Of a stretch of DNA of 64,000 nucleotides, positions 50,447 through 57,802 are shown one piece after another (within the stretch, counting starts at the first letter, position 1; every line of letters starts with the position of its first letter). Position numbers and translations under genes: made by a program. Below the pieces are notes generated by a model. That model saw only the letters and a list, made by a program, of their open reading frames with translations. It did not search any database and had not been told where the DNA came from. The stretch spans positions 62,001 to 126,000 of the forward strand of contig NZ_JACAPR010000010.1 in assembly GCF_013385635.1 (NCBI RefSeq), read 5' to 3'. This DNA is from Pseudomonas gingeri. GTDB taxonomy: Bacteria; Pseudomonadota; Gammaproteobacteria; Pseudomonadales; Pseudomonadaceae.

Positions 50447-51306
50447 GTTTTTGATCTCAAACAGTCGCACATAAACCAGTGAGATAAATTTTCTTCAGTG
50501 ATCAGCCCTTTGTGTATATCTATATGTGATGTTAGAAATATACTGTCTTGATGACGCTTTTCGTTTCCTGGTGTAGTGTAAAAATTTATATGGTTGGCAA
50601 TGGCCCCAAGAATCATACTTCTTTGAAGTAGCGTGTGTTGGCTGGGCGGGATGGGTGAGTTGCGACCCTTGAAAAATTTAAGCAGTTTTATCCAGTTATT
50701 TTCCCTTTGGCTTGACTGATCGTTGGATTCTAATCGATCTACATTGCAGAAGTGGCATGGATTGCCTATCTCAGGAATATAAGGTGGGCTTATATAGAAT
50801 GAGTTTCCTATCATCGAGCCTACCGAAATGGCACTTTGTGGCGCGTTAGATGCTATTTCAAAATATAGTTTTTTTAGTGATGCATAATCATAACTGTTTA
50901 GTAAAATGAAAAAAAATTTCCGGTTTTTATTTTTTATTTTCGATGTTGGTGAAGGGAAGTGATGAAAATCTACAGGGAGATAGAGTTCCGTGGCTAGGGT
51001 TTTTTCTAATTCCGATTCTTGGAAGTCGTGAATGATTGCTATTTTTTTAAAGAAATAGTCACTGATCGGTTTTTTGATGTTCAGCGTTTTTTCCAAGAAG
51101 GAAAATGCTGCTTCGGGATCTAGGTCATTTTCTATAAGAATTTCATTTATTTCTTCTTTTGATATATTTTTTTGATTGCGATTTTTTATGGTTTTCAATG
51201 CGTTTAGTAATGAGAGGGAACTGATTTTAGATATTCCCCTCTCTGAGACTATTAAGTCTTCGTTAGGAAAGTTAAGTATTTCGTAATTTTGTATACTTAT
51301 GTTCAT
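50443..51306 (-). CDS. mcbB: McbB-like precursor-binding / zinc subunit of the azole synthetase
   Basis: A 287-residue protein, close to McbB (295). McbB is an E1-like scaffold whose N-terminal RRE-like domain grips the precursor leader and delivers it to McbC and McbD. Two Cys pairs that could bind zinc are visible: NPCHFCNVD (Cys184, Cys187) and MCDCL near the C-terminus (Cys280, Cys282). The ATG at 51306 has an AGGAAG ribosome-binding site; an in-frame codon nine residues earlier lacks one. Identity rests on gene order, length and the Cys pairs rather than strong motifs. Confidence 0.8.
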   Translation of the reverse strand: MNISIQNYEILNFPNEDLIVSERGISKISSLSLLNALKTIKNRNQKNISKEEINEILIENDLDPEAAFSFLEKTLNIKKPISDYFFKKIAIIHDFQESELEKTLATELYLPVDFHHFPSPTSKIKNKNRKFFFILLNSYDYASLKKLYFEIASNAPQSAISVGSMIGNSFYISPPYIPEIGNPCHFCNVDRLESNDQSSQRENNWIKLLKFFKGRNSPIPPSQHTLLQRSMILGAIANHINFYTTPGNEKRHQDSIFLTSHIDIHKGLITEENLSHWFMCDCLRSKT

Positions 51307-51329
51307 GGGCGCTTCCTTGATATTCTGCT

Positions 51330-51366
51330 GCAAAGGTTATGGAGCGCGCCGCTGAATAACCTTTGC
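51330..51366 (-). terminator. intercistronic hairpin between precursor and synthetase genes
   Basis: GCAAAGGTTAT and ATAACCTTTGC form a perfect 11-bp stem with an inner AGCG/CGCT stem. It lies 14 bases after the precursor stop and before the McbB-like gene, with no strong T-run. It probably acts as a partial terminator or mRNA stabiliser, so that more precursor than enzyme is made. Confidence 0.65.
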
Positions 51367-51379
51367 ATGGTTGTGATAT

Positions 51380-51616
51380 TTAATTTTCACGCGAAGCTGT
51401 TTCTAGTTTGTCTTTATCATTGCCGGTGATTGCATTTCCTCCCGACCCTCCACTGCCACCGCTACCGCCATTACACCCACCTCCACCACCACATCCACCG
51501 CTACCGCCGCATCCGCCTTGGCCACCTGAGCCACCGTTGTTGGCTTGAGGGCTCTTGTCGAAGCTGGGGATGTGTTTAAAGTTGAAGAGTGTTTCTCCAA
51601 ATGTATCGATGTTCAT
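51380..51616 (-). CDS. mcbA: microcin B17-like glycine-rich precursor peptide
   Basis: A 78-residue precursor. The leader, about residues 1-27 (MNIDTFGETLFNFKHIPSF and on), has FGETL where the McbA leader has FGVVL, the part that docks on McbB. The core, from about Gly28, is more than half glycine with Ser30, Cys36, Ser39, Cys42, Cys48, Ser52, Ser55 and Ser58, all isolated by Gly or Asn. The end is a polar 18-residue tail (NAITGNDKDKLETASREN). A GGAG ribosome-binding site lies 5'. Expected modification is Ser/Cys to oxazole/thiazole, with leader removal probably by TldD/E-type proteases encoded elsewhere. Confidence 0.9.
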   Translation of the reverse strand: MNIDTFGETLFNFKHIPSFDKSPQANNGGSGGQGGCGGSGGCGGGGGCNGGSGGSGGSGGNAITGNDKDKLETASREN

Positions 51617-52087
51617 GTGATTTTCTCCACAAAAAACAGTTTGATTGATGAATGGCCTGTTCAGGCTACTGCTGCTGGGTAGCAGTGAATGTAGCTATAG
51701 TTTCCTTGCTATAGCCACGTCAAATACCAATGTGGTTGTTTGTAGGAAGTTTCACTGGTTTTTCGAGTGTTTAGGAACGTGGCGATTTTTCTAACGGCAG
51801 ACTTTTATCTGAGCTGCTGTGAGTTTTTTGAAAAGAAATTTATGATTTTTTGTAGGATATTTCACTCGCTTTATGGGGGGGCTGCTATTCGTGAGGCGAC
51901 GAACGGTATCCAAAGCAATGCTCCTTTTTGGGGTTGTCTTCAGGTAATTTCATTCGTTGATTGACTGGAAGGATAATTTTCTTTGTTGCGGGGAAATTGG
52001 TATGGGGCGAGTTGAAGAGTTTTTCTAGTGAGAAATGTGCGGTTGAAATAAACACCGGTACTTGGCAGGTTTGTTCTTTGTCTTGAA
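51617..52087. promoter_or_regulatory. upstream region of the microcin-type operon
   Basis: A 471-bp AT-rich gap between the precursor gene and the AraC gene. It holds the promoter above and a 16-bp direct repeat TGTAGGAAGTTTCACT / TGTAGGATATTTCACT (51741-51756 and 51851-51866), 110 bp apart. A 65-codon plus-strand frame at 51767-51964 exists but lacks a ribosome-binding site, so it is not called. Confidence 0.5.
51694..51723 (-). promoter_or_regulatory. probable promoter of the microcin-type operon
   Basis: On the minus strand TTGACG (51723-51718) and TATAGC (51699-51694) are spaced 18 bp apart, about 80 bp before the precursor start. Two GCTATAG copies (51694-51700, 51708-51714) overlap the region and could be an operator. 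Confidence 0.5.
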
Positions 52088-52909
52088 CTACAAAACCCCT
52101 CGCAACTCCCTCGGCGACAATCCGTAATGCTTGCGAAAGCGCACGGCGAAGCGTGACGCCGAGGCATAGCCGCTGGCCGCGGCTATTTCCCCTATCGGTC
52201 GCGGCGTGGTCTGCAGCCATTGCAAGGCCATGCCCAGCCGGACGTTTTCGAGGATATTGCTGAAGCTGTCGTCTTCGTTTGCCAACTGGCGGCGCAGGGT
52301 CGAGGCACCCAGGTTCAGCCGTTCGGCCACGCCCGCCACCGTCCAGTCCCGCGCCGGGTCGCCCATGACGATCTGCTGCACGCGTTCGCACAGCGGGTCG
52401 TTACGGTCGCGCAACAGCGGGCCGGCCCAACCCCCCAGCGCCAATGCCAGTAGCACGGCTTCGGCGTAATGGCTGCACAAGGCGTCCGGCGAATCGGCAT
52501 TGATGGCTTCCAGCAGGTTTTCCCAGGCTGAAGTGGTATGCCGGTCCAGCGGCACACAGAGTTCCTGGGTGCTCCCGCGTCCGGGAAGTGGCGCGAGTTG
52601 CTGGCTATGGCGGGCAATAAAGGTTCGCAGCAGTTCCGTGGGAAAGCTCACGGTATCGGCGATGTAGAACCCCTGGGCGCCTGGGTAGTTACCGACCCCG
52701 ACTTCACGCCCCGCCGGCATCAGGATCAGGTGTCGCGATCCCACGCGCATCTGCCGGTCGTCCCAACTCATCACTTTTTCACCCTGGCGCACGCGACACA
52801 GGGTGGTGACGAAAATCGGCACCCGTTGCAGCGCATGGGGCTGGCGGGCCTGGATGACGCTGGCGCCGATACGGCGCTGGCGGTGCTGGATGCCGGCGGG
52901 GGCGTTCAT
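52088..52909 (-). CDS. AraC-family transcriptional regulator
   Basis: A 273-residue regulator with an N-terminal cupin-like AraC_N part (SRHLILMPAGREVGVGN) and a C-terminal double HTH (WTVAGVAERLNLGASTLRRQ and IGEIAAASGYASASRFAVRF), ending in the usual GLSPRELRG. GC-rich codon use is unlike the microcin cluster beside it, so it belongs to the resident chromosome. It follows the YbhB-like gene by 25 bp on the same strand, so the two are probably cotranscribed. The target is unknown. Confidence 0.88.
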   Translation of the reverse strand: MNAPAGIQHRQRRIGASVIQARQPHALQRVPIFVTTLCRVRQGEKVMSWDDRQMRVGSRHLILMPAGREVGVGNYPGAQGFYIADTVSFPTELLRTFIARHSQQLAPLPGRGSTQELCVPLDRHTTSAWENLLEAINADSPDALCSHYAEAVLLALALGGWAGPLLRDRNDPLCERVQQIVMGDPARDWTVAGVAERLNLGASTLRRQLANEDDSFSNILENVRLGMALQWLQTTPRPIGEIAAASGYASASRFAVRFRKHYGLSPRELRGVL

Positions 52910-52934
52910 GATTCTCAGGCTCCGTACAAAAAAC

Positions 52935-53483
52935 CTAGCGTCCGTAGGTGGCGGTCAGTGTGGCCTTGCCCAGGGCGTTGGCATTGAGCATGTAGCCCAC
53001 CATGGCACCGCTGGCCTGTTCATTGACCGGGAGTTTATCCGTCTTCAGGGCCCAGACGGTGAACTGATAGCGATGGGGTTTATCGCCCGCAGGCGGGCAG
53101 GCACCACCGAAGCCCGGTTGGCCGTAGTCGGTGCGACCTTGCACGGCGCCCGCGGGTAGCTGGCCGCCCTGGCTGCCGGCACCGGAAGGCAGTTCGTGGG
53201 TGGAGGTCGGCAGGTTGACCACGGTCCAGTGCCACCAGCCGCTGCCGGTCGGGGCGTCGGGGTCGTAGGCGGTGATCGCGAAGCTTTTGGTGCCCGCCGG
53301 GGCGTTCTGCCAGGACAGTTGCGGGGAGGTGTTGCCGCCTTCGCAGCCGAAGCCCTGGAACACTTCGCGGCTGCTCATGGGCTTGCCGTTGCTGATATCG
53401 CGGCTGGTCACGGTGAAGTCGGCGGCGTGGGCGGCGACGCTCAAACCGAGGCAGAGGGCGGTGAGCAGGAAGCGGTTTTTCAT
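52935..53483 (-). CDS. YbhB/YbcL-family Raf kinase inhibitor-like protein, exported
   Basis: A 182-residue PEBP-fold protein. A Sec signal (MKNRFLLTALCLGLSVAAHA) predicts a periplasmic location. Family marks are AYDPDAPTGSGWWHW, NLPTSTHELP and the C-terminal KPHRYQFTVWAL. Cys residues in FGCEGGN and GGACPPAG may pair. The bacterial role of the family is unclear. The AraC gene is directly downstream. Confidence 0.9.
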   Translation of the reverse strand: MKNRFLLTALCLGLSVAAHAADFTVTSRDISNGKPMSSREVFQGFGCEGGNTSPQLSWQNAPAGTKSFAITAYDPDAPTGSGWWHWTVVNLPTSTHELPSGAGSQGGQLPAGAVQGRTDYGQPGFGGACPPAGDKPHRYQFTVWALKTDKLPVNEQASGAMVGYMLNANALGKATLTATYGR

Positions 53484-53755
53484 GATGACCTCGTCTTTGG
53501 GGGGATTCAGGACGAGTCTAGGGAGATGGGGAGCTGGGCATTGTGCCGCGGCGCTCGACCATTGTGCCGAAACGCTCGGGTTGTTCTCAGCAAAGTACAG
53601 CGGGCCATGGTGATGAGCGGTCTTGCCCGCGCCGGGCCGCGAAGCGGTCCCAATAAGAACGATGCCTTCTTGCAACAGGACCGTGGTGACAGGCTTCAGG
53701 GCTGCTTCGCAGCCCAGCGTGGGCAAGCCCACTCGCCACGGTGTGAGTGCAGGGC
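53484..53755. other. gap between DUF2167 and YbhB-like genes
   Basis: A 272-bp gap containing degenerate REP-like pieces (GGTCTTGCCCGCG at about 53620 and GCGTGGGCAAGCCCAC at about 53718). The upstream half must hold the promoter of the YbhB-like gene. No gene seen. Confidence 0.4.
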
Positions 53756-54658
53756 TTATGTGCGCTTGAACAACTTGCGCAAGAAGCCGGCAACCACCAC
53801 CAGGCCGATCACGATGAATTTCTTGAAGGCCAGCAGGGCTACGCCGATCTTGGCGAACAGGCCGGCCTTGGCCGCGATGCCACCGGCCACGAGGGCGGCC
53901 AGGCCATAGGGCGCCAGTTTGTCGGTGCTGGAGTCGAAGTCGGCGTAGCGGTTGCCGTCGGTGAAGTTGGTGAACGCGAGGATTTTCGGCACTTCCTGCT
54001 TGATGGTCGGCAGGTCGGCCATCGCCGCCACGGCATTCAGCTCCAGCACGCCCTGGCGCCCCAGCACGCGAATGCTGTAGTTCAGGGTGTTCTGTTGGGC
54101 ATCGTCGGCCTTCAGTTCGCGGGCCCAGTACATCTTGTGGCTGCCCTGGTCGTAGCTCGGCGGTTCGGCCCAGCCCAGCAGTTGCAGGCCAGCGTAACCC
54201 TGCTTGCGCCGCTCCTTGTTGTCTTCCTCGTCATCGGCCTGCATCTGCTTGAGCAGGTCGGCGTAGTCGATCTTGGCGGCGTCATCGTCGGAGATATGCC
54301 CGTCGTTCTTGTAGCTGACGATCACGCCCCAGCCATTGTCCGCCAGGGGACTGACGGCAGTCGGGATGATCATGCCCAGGGTCTTGTGGCCCGGCGGGTT
54401 ACCCCAGGCTTCGGTCAGCAGGCGCTCGGTGTCCTCCGGCGAAAGGTAGTAGAACTCGTTATTCAGTTGTAGGGTGGCGATGCCGCTCGGCAGGGTGATG
54501 GTGCCGTGCTGCTGCTTGAGGGTGGCGAGCCACTGTTCGGCGCTCTGGTGCGGTTGTTCGCTGGCGGTCGCAGCCGGCGCGGGGGTGCTGGCGGCAATGG
54601 CGGGCAAAGTGGTTGCGCTGAGCAACACGGCCGCCAACAGCAGGCGCAGGTGTTTCAT
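53756..54658 (-). CDS. DUF2167 membrane protein
   Basis: A 300-residue protein with a signal peptide (MKHLRLLLAAVLLSATTLPAIA), an Ala/Pro/Ser stretch, and a DUF2167 domain (WGVIVSYKNDGHISDDDAAK, LGWAEPPSYDQGSHKMYWA, LNYSIRVLGRQG). Two hydrophobic segments near the C-terminus (LAALVAGGIAAKAG, FIVIGLVVVAGFL) precede a basic KLFKRT tail. It is probably in the inner membrane with a large periplasmic part. Function unknown; related proteins are described only as membrane-associated. Confidence 0.85.
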   Translation of the reverse strand: MKHLRLLLAAVLLSATTLPAIAASTPAPAATASEQPHQSAEQWLATLKQQHGTITLPSGIATLQLNNEFYYLSPEDTERLLTEAWGNPPGHKTLGMIIPTAVSPLADNGWGVIVSYKNDGHISDDDAAKIDYADLLKQMQADDEEDNKERRKQGYAGLQLLGWAEPPSYDQGSHKMYWARELKADDAQQNTLNYSIRVLGRQGVLELNAVAAMADLPTIKQEVPKILAFTNFTDGNRYADFDSSTDKLAPYGLAALVAGGIAAKAGLFAKIGVALLAFKKFIVIGLVVVAGFLRKLFKRT

Positions 54659-54741
54659 CGTAGTCCCTTACATTTTGAATTAATTTGCCCGGCAGAATAC
54701 CTGAAGGGACTGGCGAGTCGCCAGATTGCCGTGTGGGTACG

Positions 54742-55617
54742 TTACTCCGGGCGAGCTTCCAGGCGCTCCCGCAACAGCCGTGCGAAGGCCTCGCGGGCCG
54801 GGTGGCGGGTGGTTTCCCTGTGCCAGATAAAGCTGTTTTCCACCGGTGCCAGTTCATCGAAACGATAGGTGGCCAGTCCCGTCGATTGTTCGTAGCGCCG
54901 CAGGATGCCTTCCGGCACCAGCGAGACGCCGGCACCGGCATTGACGCTGCCGATGATCGTGCCCCAACTGCCGTAGCTGGCAATCGGCGGGTTGCGGTCG
55001 TAGTCCTGGACCCAGTTCTTCAGCGCGGCGCGGTATGGGCAGCCGTTCGGCCACATGATCAGGGTGCGGCCCAACAGGTCCTGGGCACTGTGGATCGGCG
55101 CACTGTCGGCGGCGCTGATCAGCACCAGTTTTTCGCTGTACAAAGCGCTGCTGGCGATTTTCGGATGGTGGATATCGGCGGCTACCAGGGCGCCGTCGAG
55201 CCGGCGTTGGCGGACGTCTTCCAGCAGTTGCGTCCAGGTGCCGGTGATCAGTTCCAGGCTGACTTCGGGATAGGTCCGGTGGTATTCGGCGAGCAGGGCG
55301 GGCAGGTGCACGGTCGCGCAGGATTCGATTGCGCCGATGCGCAAGGTGCCGGAGGGCCGGGTGTTGGCGTCGACGGCGCGCTTGGCTTCGTCCACCAGGT
55401 TGAGGATCTTCGCGCAGTATTCGAGGAACACTTCCCCGGCGGGACTGATGCTCAGGCCGCGCCCGGCGCGGACGAACAGGTCGGTGCCCAACTCGCTTTC
55501 CAGGTGCTTGATGCGCGTGGTGATGTTGGACGGCACGCAGTGCAGCCGTTGGGCCGCGAGGGCGATGCTGCCGGTTTCGGCGACGGCTTTCACCATGCGC
55601 ATTTGCGCCAGTTCCAT
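54742..55617 (-). CDS. LysR-family regulator
   Basis: A 291-residue regulator. The N-terminal winged helix has MRMVKAVAETGSIALAAQRL and VPSNITTRIKHLESELG. The periplasmic-binding-type effector domain begins near residue 90 (GTLRIGAIESCATV). It is divergent from an EamA-family transporter gene with a 105-bp spacer, the classic arrangement for a LysR protein controlling its neighbour. The inducing molecule is unknown. Confidence 0.9.
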   Translation of the reverse strand: MELAQMRMVKAVAETGSIALAAQRLHCVPSNITTRIKHLESELGTDLFVRAGRGLSISPAGEVFLEYCAKILNLVDEAKRAVDANTRPSGTLRIGAIESCATVHLPALLAEYHRTYPEVSLELITGTWTQLLEDVRQRRLDGALVAADIHHPKIASSALYSEKLVLISAADSAPIHSAQDLLGRTLIMWPNGCPYRAALKNWVQDYDRNPPIASYGSWGTIIGSVNAGAGVSLVPEGILRRYEQSTGLATYRFDELAPVENSFIWHRETTRHPAREAFARLLRERLEARPE

Positions 55618-55722
55618 GATTCACTCCCGGTGAATTCTCGACTCAATATTCGTCAATTGTGCTTGTCGCCACGCCGCTCAAGACTGGCCACACCCTTGGA
55701 TCATCTTGGATGTAGCGTTCTC

Positions 55723-56691
55723 GTGAAAGCCCTGTCGCGTATAAAAATTTCCTTGGCTACTGCCCTGGTCATCCTGTGCTGGGCGTATTCGCCCGTCGGT
55801 ATCCATATCGGCCTGGAAAGCTACAGCCCCGGGCACCTGGCCCTGCTGCGCTTTCTGATCGCTTCGGTGTTCATGGCCGGGGTGGCGCTGGTGAAGGGCA
55901 TTGCCTTGCCCCGTCCCCGCGATCTGCCCTGGCTGTTGGTGTTGGGGTTCTTCGCGATTTTCCTGCATCACGTCAGCCTCAACTATGGGCAGCAGTGGGT
56001 CAGTCCGGGAGCCGGGAGTGTACTGTCGCAATCGACGCCGCTGTTCAGTACGCTGATCGCGTTCTTCTGGTTGAAGGAACCGGTGACGGGGTGGCGCTGG
56101 CTGGGTGTGTTTGCGGGGCTGGGTGGGGCGCTGGTGGTGGTGTGGGGCGATCACGGGGTCGGTCCGTTCAATCCCCGAGGCTTGCTGGTGCTGCTCGCGG
56201 CACTGTCCTGGAGCCTGTATTTCACCCTGCAGAAGCACTATGCCCATCATTACAGCGGGTTGACCACCGTGTGCTACATGGTCTGGGCCGGGACGCTGCT
56301 GTTGCTCTGTGTCTATGGGCCGGGGCTGGCGCAGGAGGTGACGCTGGCCCCGGTGCGGGTGAATGTCGCGGTGCTGGTGCTGGGCATTTTCCCCAGTGCC
56401 CTGGCGTACCTGGCCTGGGGGTATGTGTTGATGCATTCGACGGTCAGCCGCTCATCCATTGCCCTGTACCTGATTCCGCCCGTGGCCATGCTGATGGCGG
56501 CGCTGATCCTCGGCGTCGGCGTGTCGAGCATGGTCCTGCTGGGCGGGGCGATTGTCCTGGCGAGCGTGCTTGGCCTGCACTTCGAGGGGCGCCGGCAGCA
56601 GCCTGCCGGGTTGGCGGATCAGCGCAGTGCAGGTGCCAGCGAATATACCCGCAACCGGTGTGCGTCGGGGTCCACCGCGACGAAGGCATAA
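55723..56691 (+). CDS. EamA-family (DMT) transporter
   Basis: A 322-residue membrane protein with ten helices as two EamA repeats. The first begins ATALVILCWAYSPVGIHIGL, the second ARGLLVLLAALSWSLYFTLQ in form. The GTG at 55723 is chosen because the hydrophobic family-like sequence begins there. It probably exports a metabolite or amino-acid-like compound under LysR control. Its last 73 bases overlap the convergent VOC gene. Confidence 0.85.
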   Translation: MKALSRIKISLATALVILCWAYSPVGIHIGLESYSPGHLALLRFLIASVFMAGVALVKGIALPRPRDLPWLLVLGFFAIFLHHVSLNYGQQWVSPGAGSVLSQSTPLFSTLIAFFWLKEPVTGWRWLGVFAGLGGALVVVWGDHGVGPFNPRGLLVLLAALSWSLYFTLQKHYAHHYSGLTTVCYMVWAGTLLLLCVYGPGLAQEVTLAPVRVNVAVLVLGIFPSALAYLAWGYVLMHSTVSRSSIALYLIPPVAMLMAALILGVGVSSMVLLGGAIVLASVLGLHFEGRRQQPAGLADQRSAGASEYTRNRCASGSTATKA

Positions 56692-56996
56692 CCGAAGCCC
56701 AGGGCGCTCGGCGTCTGGACGATGGGCACACCCAGTTCACGCCAGGCCTCATGGATTTCATCGACGATGGCGTTCTCGCCGACATTGAAGGCCATCTCGC
56801 CACCGCCACCGGTGTGCGGCACGGTGGGTGTGACGACGCGGGTCGCCCAGAGACCGAGCTTGATGCCCGAGTCCAGCGCGAACAGGGCGAAATCCGCGGT
56901 GTCGATCAGCGGCTCCTTGCCCAGCAGACGACGATAGAAGTCGACGCTGACGGCGGGGCTTTCGACATACAGCATGAAGTAGTTGGGATCGGTCAC
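56619..56996 (-). CDS. VOC-family (glyoxalase-like) protein
   Basis: A 125-residue single-domain vicinal-oxygen-chelate protein, containing MLYVESPAVSVDFYRRLLG, FALFALDSGIKLGLW and the C-terminal FVAVDPDAHRLRVYSL with a DP-HR pattern. It has PhnB/YaeR-like size. The start MTDPNYFML is clear. It overlaps the 3' end of the convergent EamA gene by 73 bp. Substrate unknown. Confidence 0.82.
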   Translation of the reverse strand: MTDPNYFMLYVESPAVSVDFYRRLLGKEPLIDTADFALFALDSGIKLGLWATRVVTPTVPHTGGGGEMAFNVGENAIVDEIHEAWRELGVPIVQTPSALGFGYAFVAVDPDAHRLRVYSLAPALR

Positions 56997-57128
56997 GGTG
57001 TGGCTCCTGGGAGGGTGGGAAGGCCTGGAACCGTTTGTCGTGATTCCAGGGCAACCCAGCCTAACCGCAGGGAGTGTCAGCTTCTGTCAGTAGAGTGGTC
57101 GCGACTGCGGACCTGCGGTGGCCTGAGG

Positions 57129-57446
57129 CTAAGGCTTGTTGGACAAGGCTAGATCGACCGCGACGATCAGCTTTCCCAGGTCCTTGGAGGGCGCTTTGTG
57201 AATGACGCCGAACAGGTAGGCACGCTGTTCGTCTTCGTCAGCCATATCCGCAAAAAAAGCCTTGAGCTTCACTCCCAGTACGTCGGCGAACAGAAACAGG
57301 GCTTCCACGCTGGGGGTGTAACTGCCGGTTTCGAAACGGCTGATGGTTTTCGGGTCAAAACCGGTTTTCTCGCCAAGTTCAGCCTGAGTTAGCCCCGCTA
57401 CCTTGCGATAGCGCCTGATGGCCGTACCCAAACTTGAAATTTCCAT
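57129..57446 (-). CDS. XRE-family HTH regulator
   Basis: A 105-residue protein. The N-terminal HTH (IRRYRKVAGLTQAELGEKTG, then FDPKTISRFETGSYTPS) is typical of the Cro/CI fold. The C-terminal 40 residues have no known domain. It could be a stand-alone repressor or an antitoxin-like protein, but no toxin partner is adjacent. A palindrome lies about 75 bp upstream of its start. Confidence 0.85.
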   Translation of the reverse strand: MEISSLGTAIRRYRKVAGLTQAELGEKTGFDPKTISRFETGSYTPSVEALFLFADVLGVKLKAFFADMADEDEQRAYLFGVIHKAPSKDLGKLIVAVDLALSNKP

Positions 57447-57802
57447 CGCTCAATTCCCATTTAGAATCAAGAACTTAACGACAAATCTTTACATTAGACA
57501 ACGCCATGATTCATCACCTTCTATTGCATAATGTGATGCAATTCGTAGAATCGACGGTTATGACAGGTATTTGGTGATCTGGTTTCAGGTGGCAAAATTA
57601 TGAAACAGGAAATCCTCGCATTTCTCTTGAATTCATGCCACGACCGTCAAACCGCGCCCCTGGGCGTCTGTTTTACGGAGTGCCGCTCGCCAACGCCGCC
57701 ATTTGCTGATGACCTTCATTTAACTCTAGTTGATCCTCGTCGAAGTTCAGTCGAACAGCGTGTCGATCAGTTCAACCGGTAGCTGCCCAGGTGAGCTGAG
57801 TC
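57447..57802. promoter_or_regulatory. divergent gap between XRE and GGDEF-EAL genes
   Basis: A 356-bp, relatively AT-rich spacer carrying the ATTGCAT palindrome described separately. A short frame at 57600-57782 has no ribosome-binding site and no family look. Promoters for both divergent genes must lie here. Confidence 0.45.
57523..57542. promoter_or_regulatory. ATTGCAT-N6-ATGCAAT palindrome, candidate operator
   Basis: A perfect 7-bp inverted repeat with a 6-bp spacer, between the XRE gene and the GGDEF-EAL gene. Cro/CI-type dimers bind sites of this size, so autoregulation or control of the divergent gene by the XRE protein is plausible. Confidence 0.5.

Noticed and set aside
51767..51964. 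65-codon plus-strand frame beside the microcin precursor, considered as an immunity protein
   Set aside because: No ribosome-binding site, no clear membrane or repeat pattern, in AT-rich DNA where chance frames are common, and it runs over a direct repeat. Kept only as part of the upstream region.
52088..52909. AraC regulator as controller of the microcin-type operon
   Set aside because: Its GC-rich codon use and likely cotranscription with the YbhB-like gene place it with the host chromosome. Adjacency alone is not evidence of control.
57600..57782. 60-codon frame before the GGDEF-EAL gene
   Set aside because: No ribosome-binding site, no hydrophobic or domain pattern, and it fills a promoter region with a palindrome.
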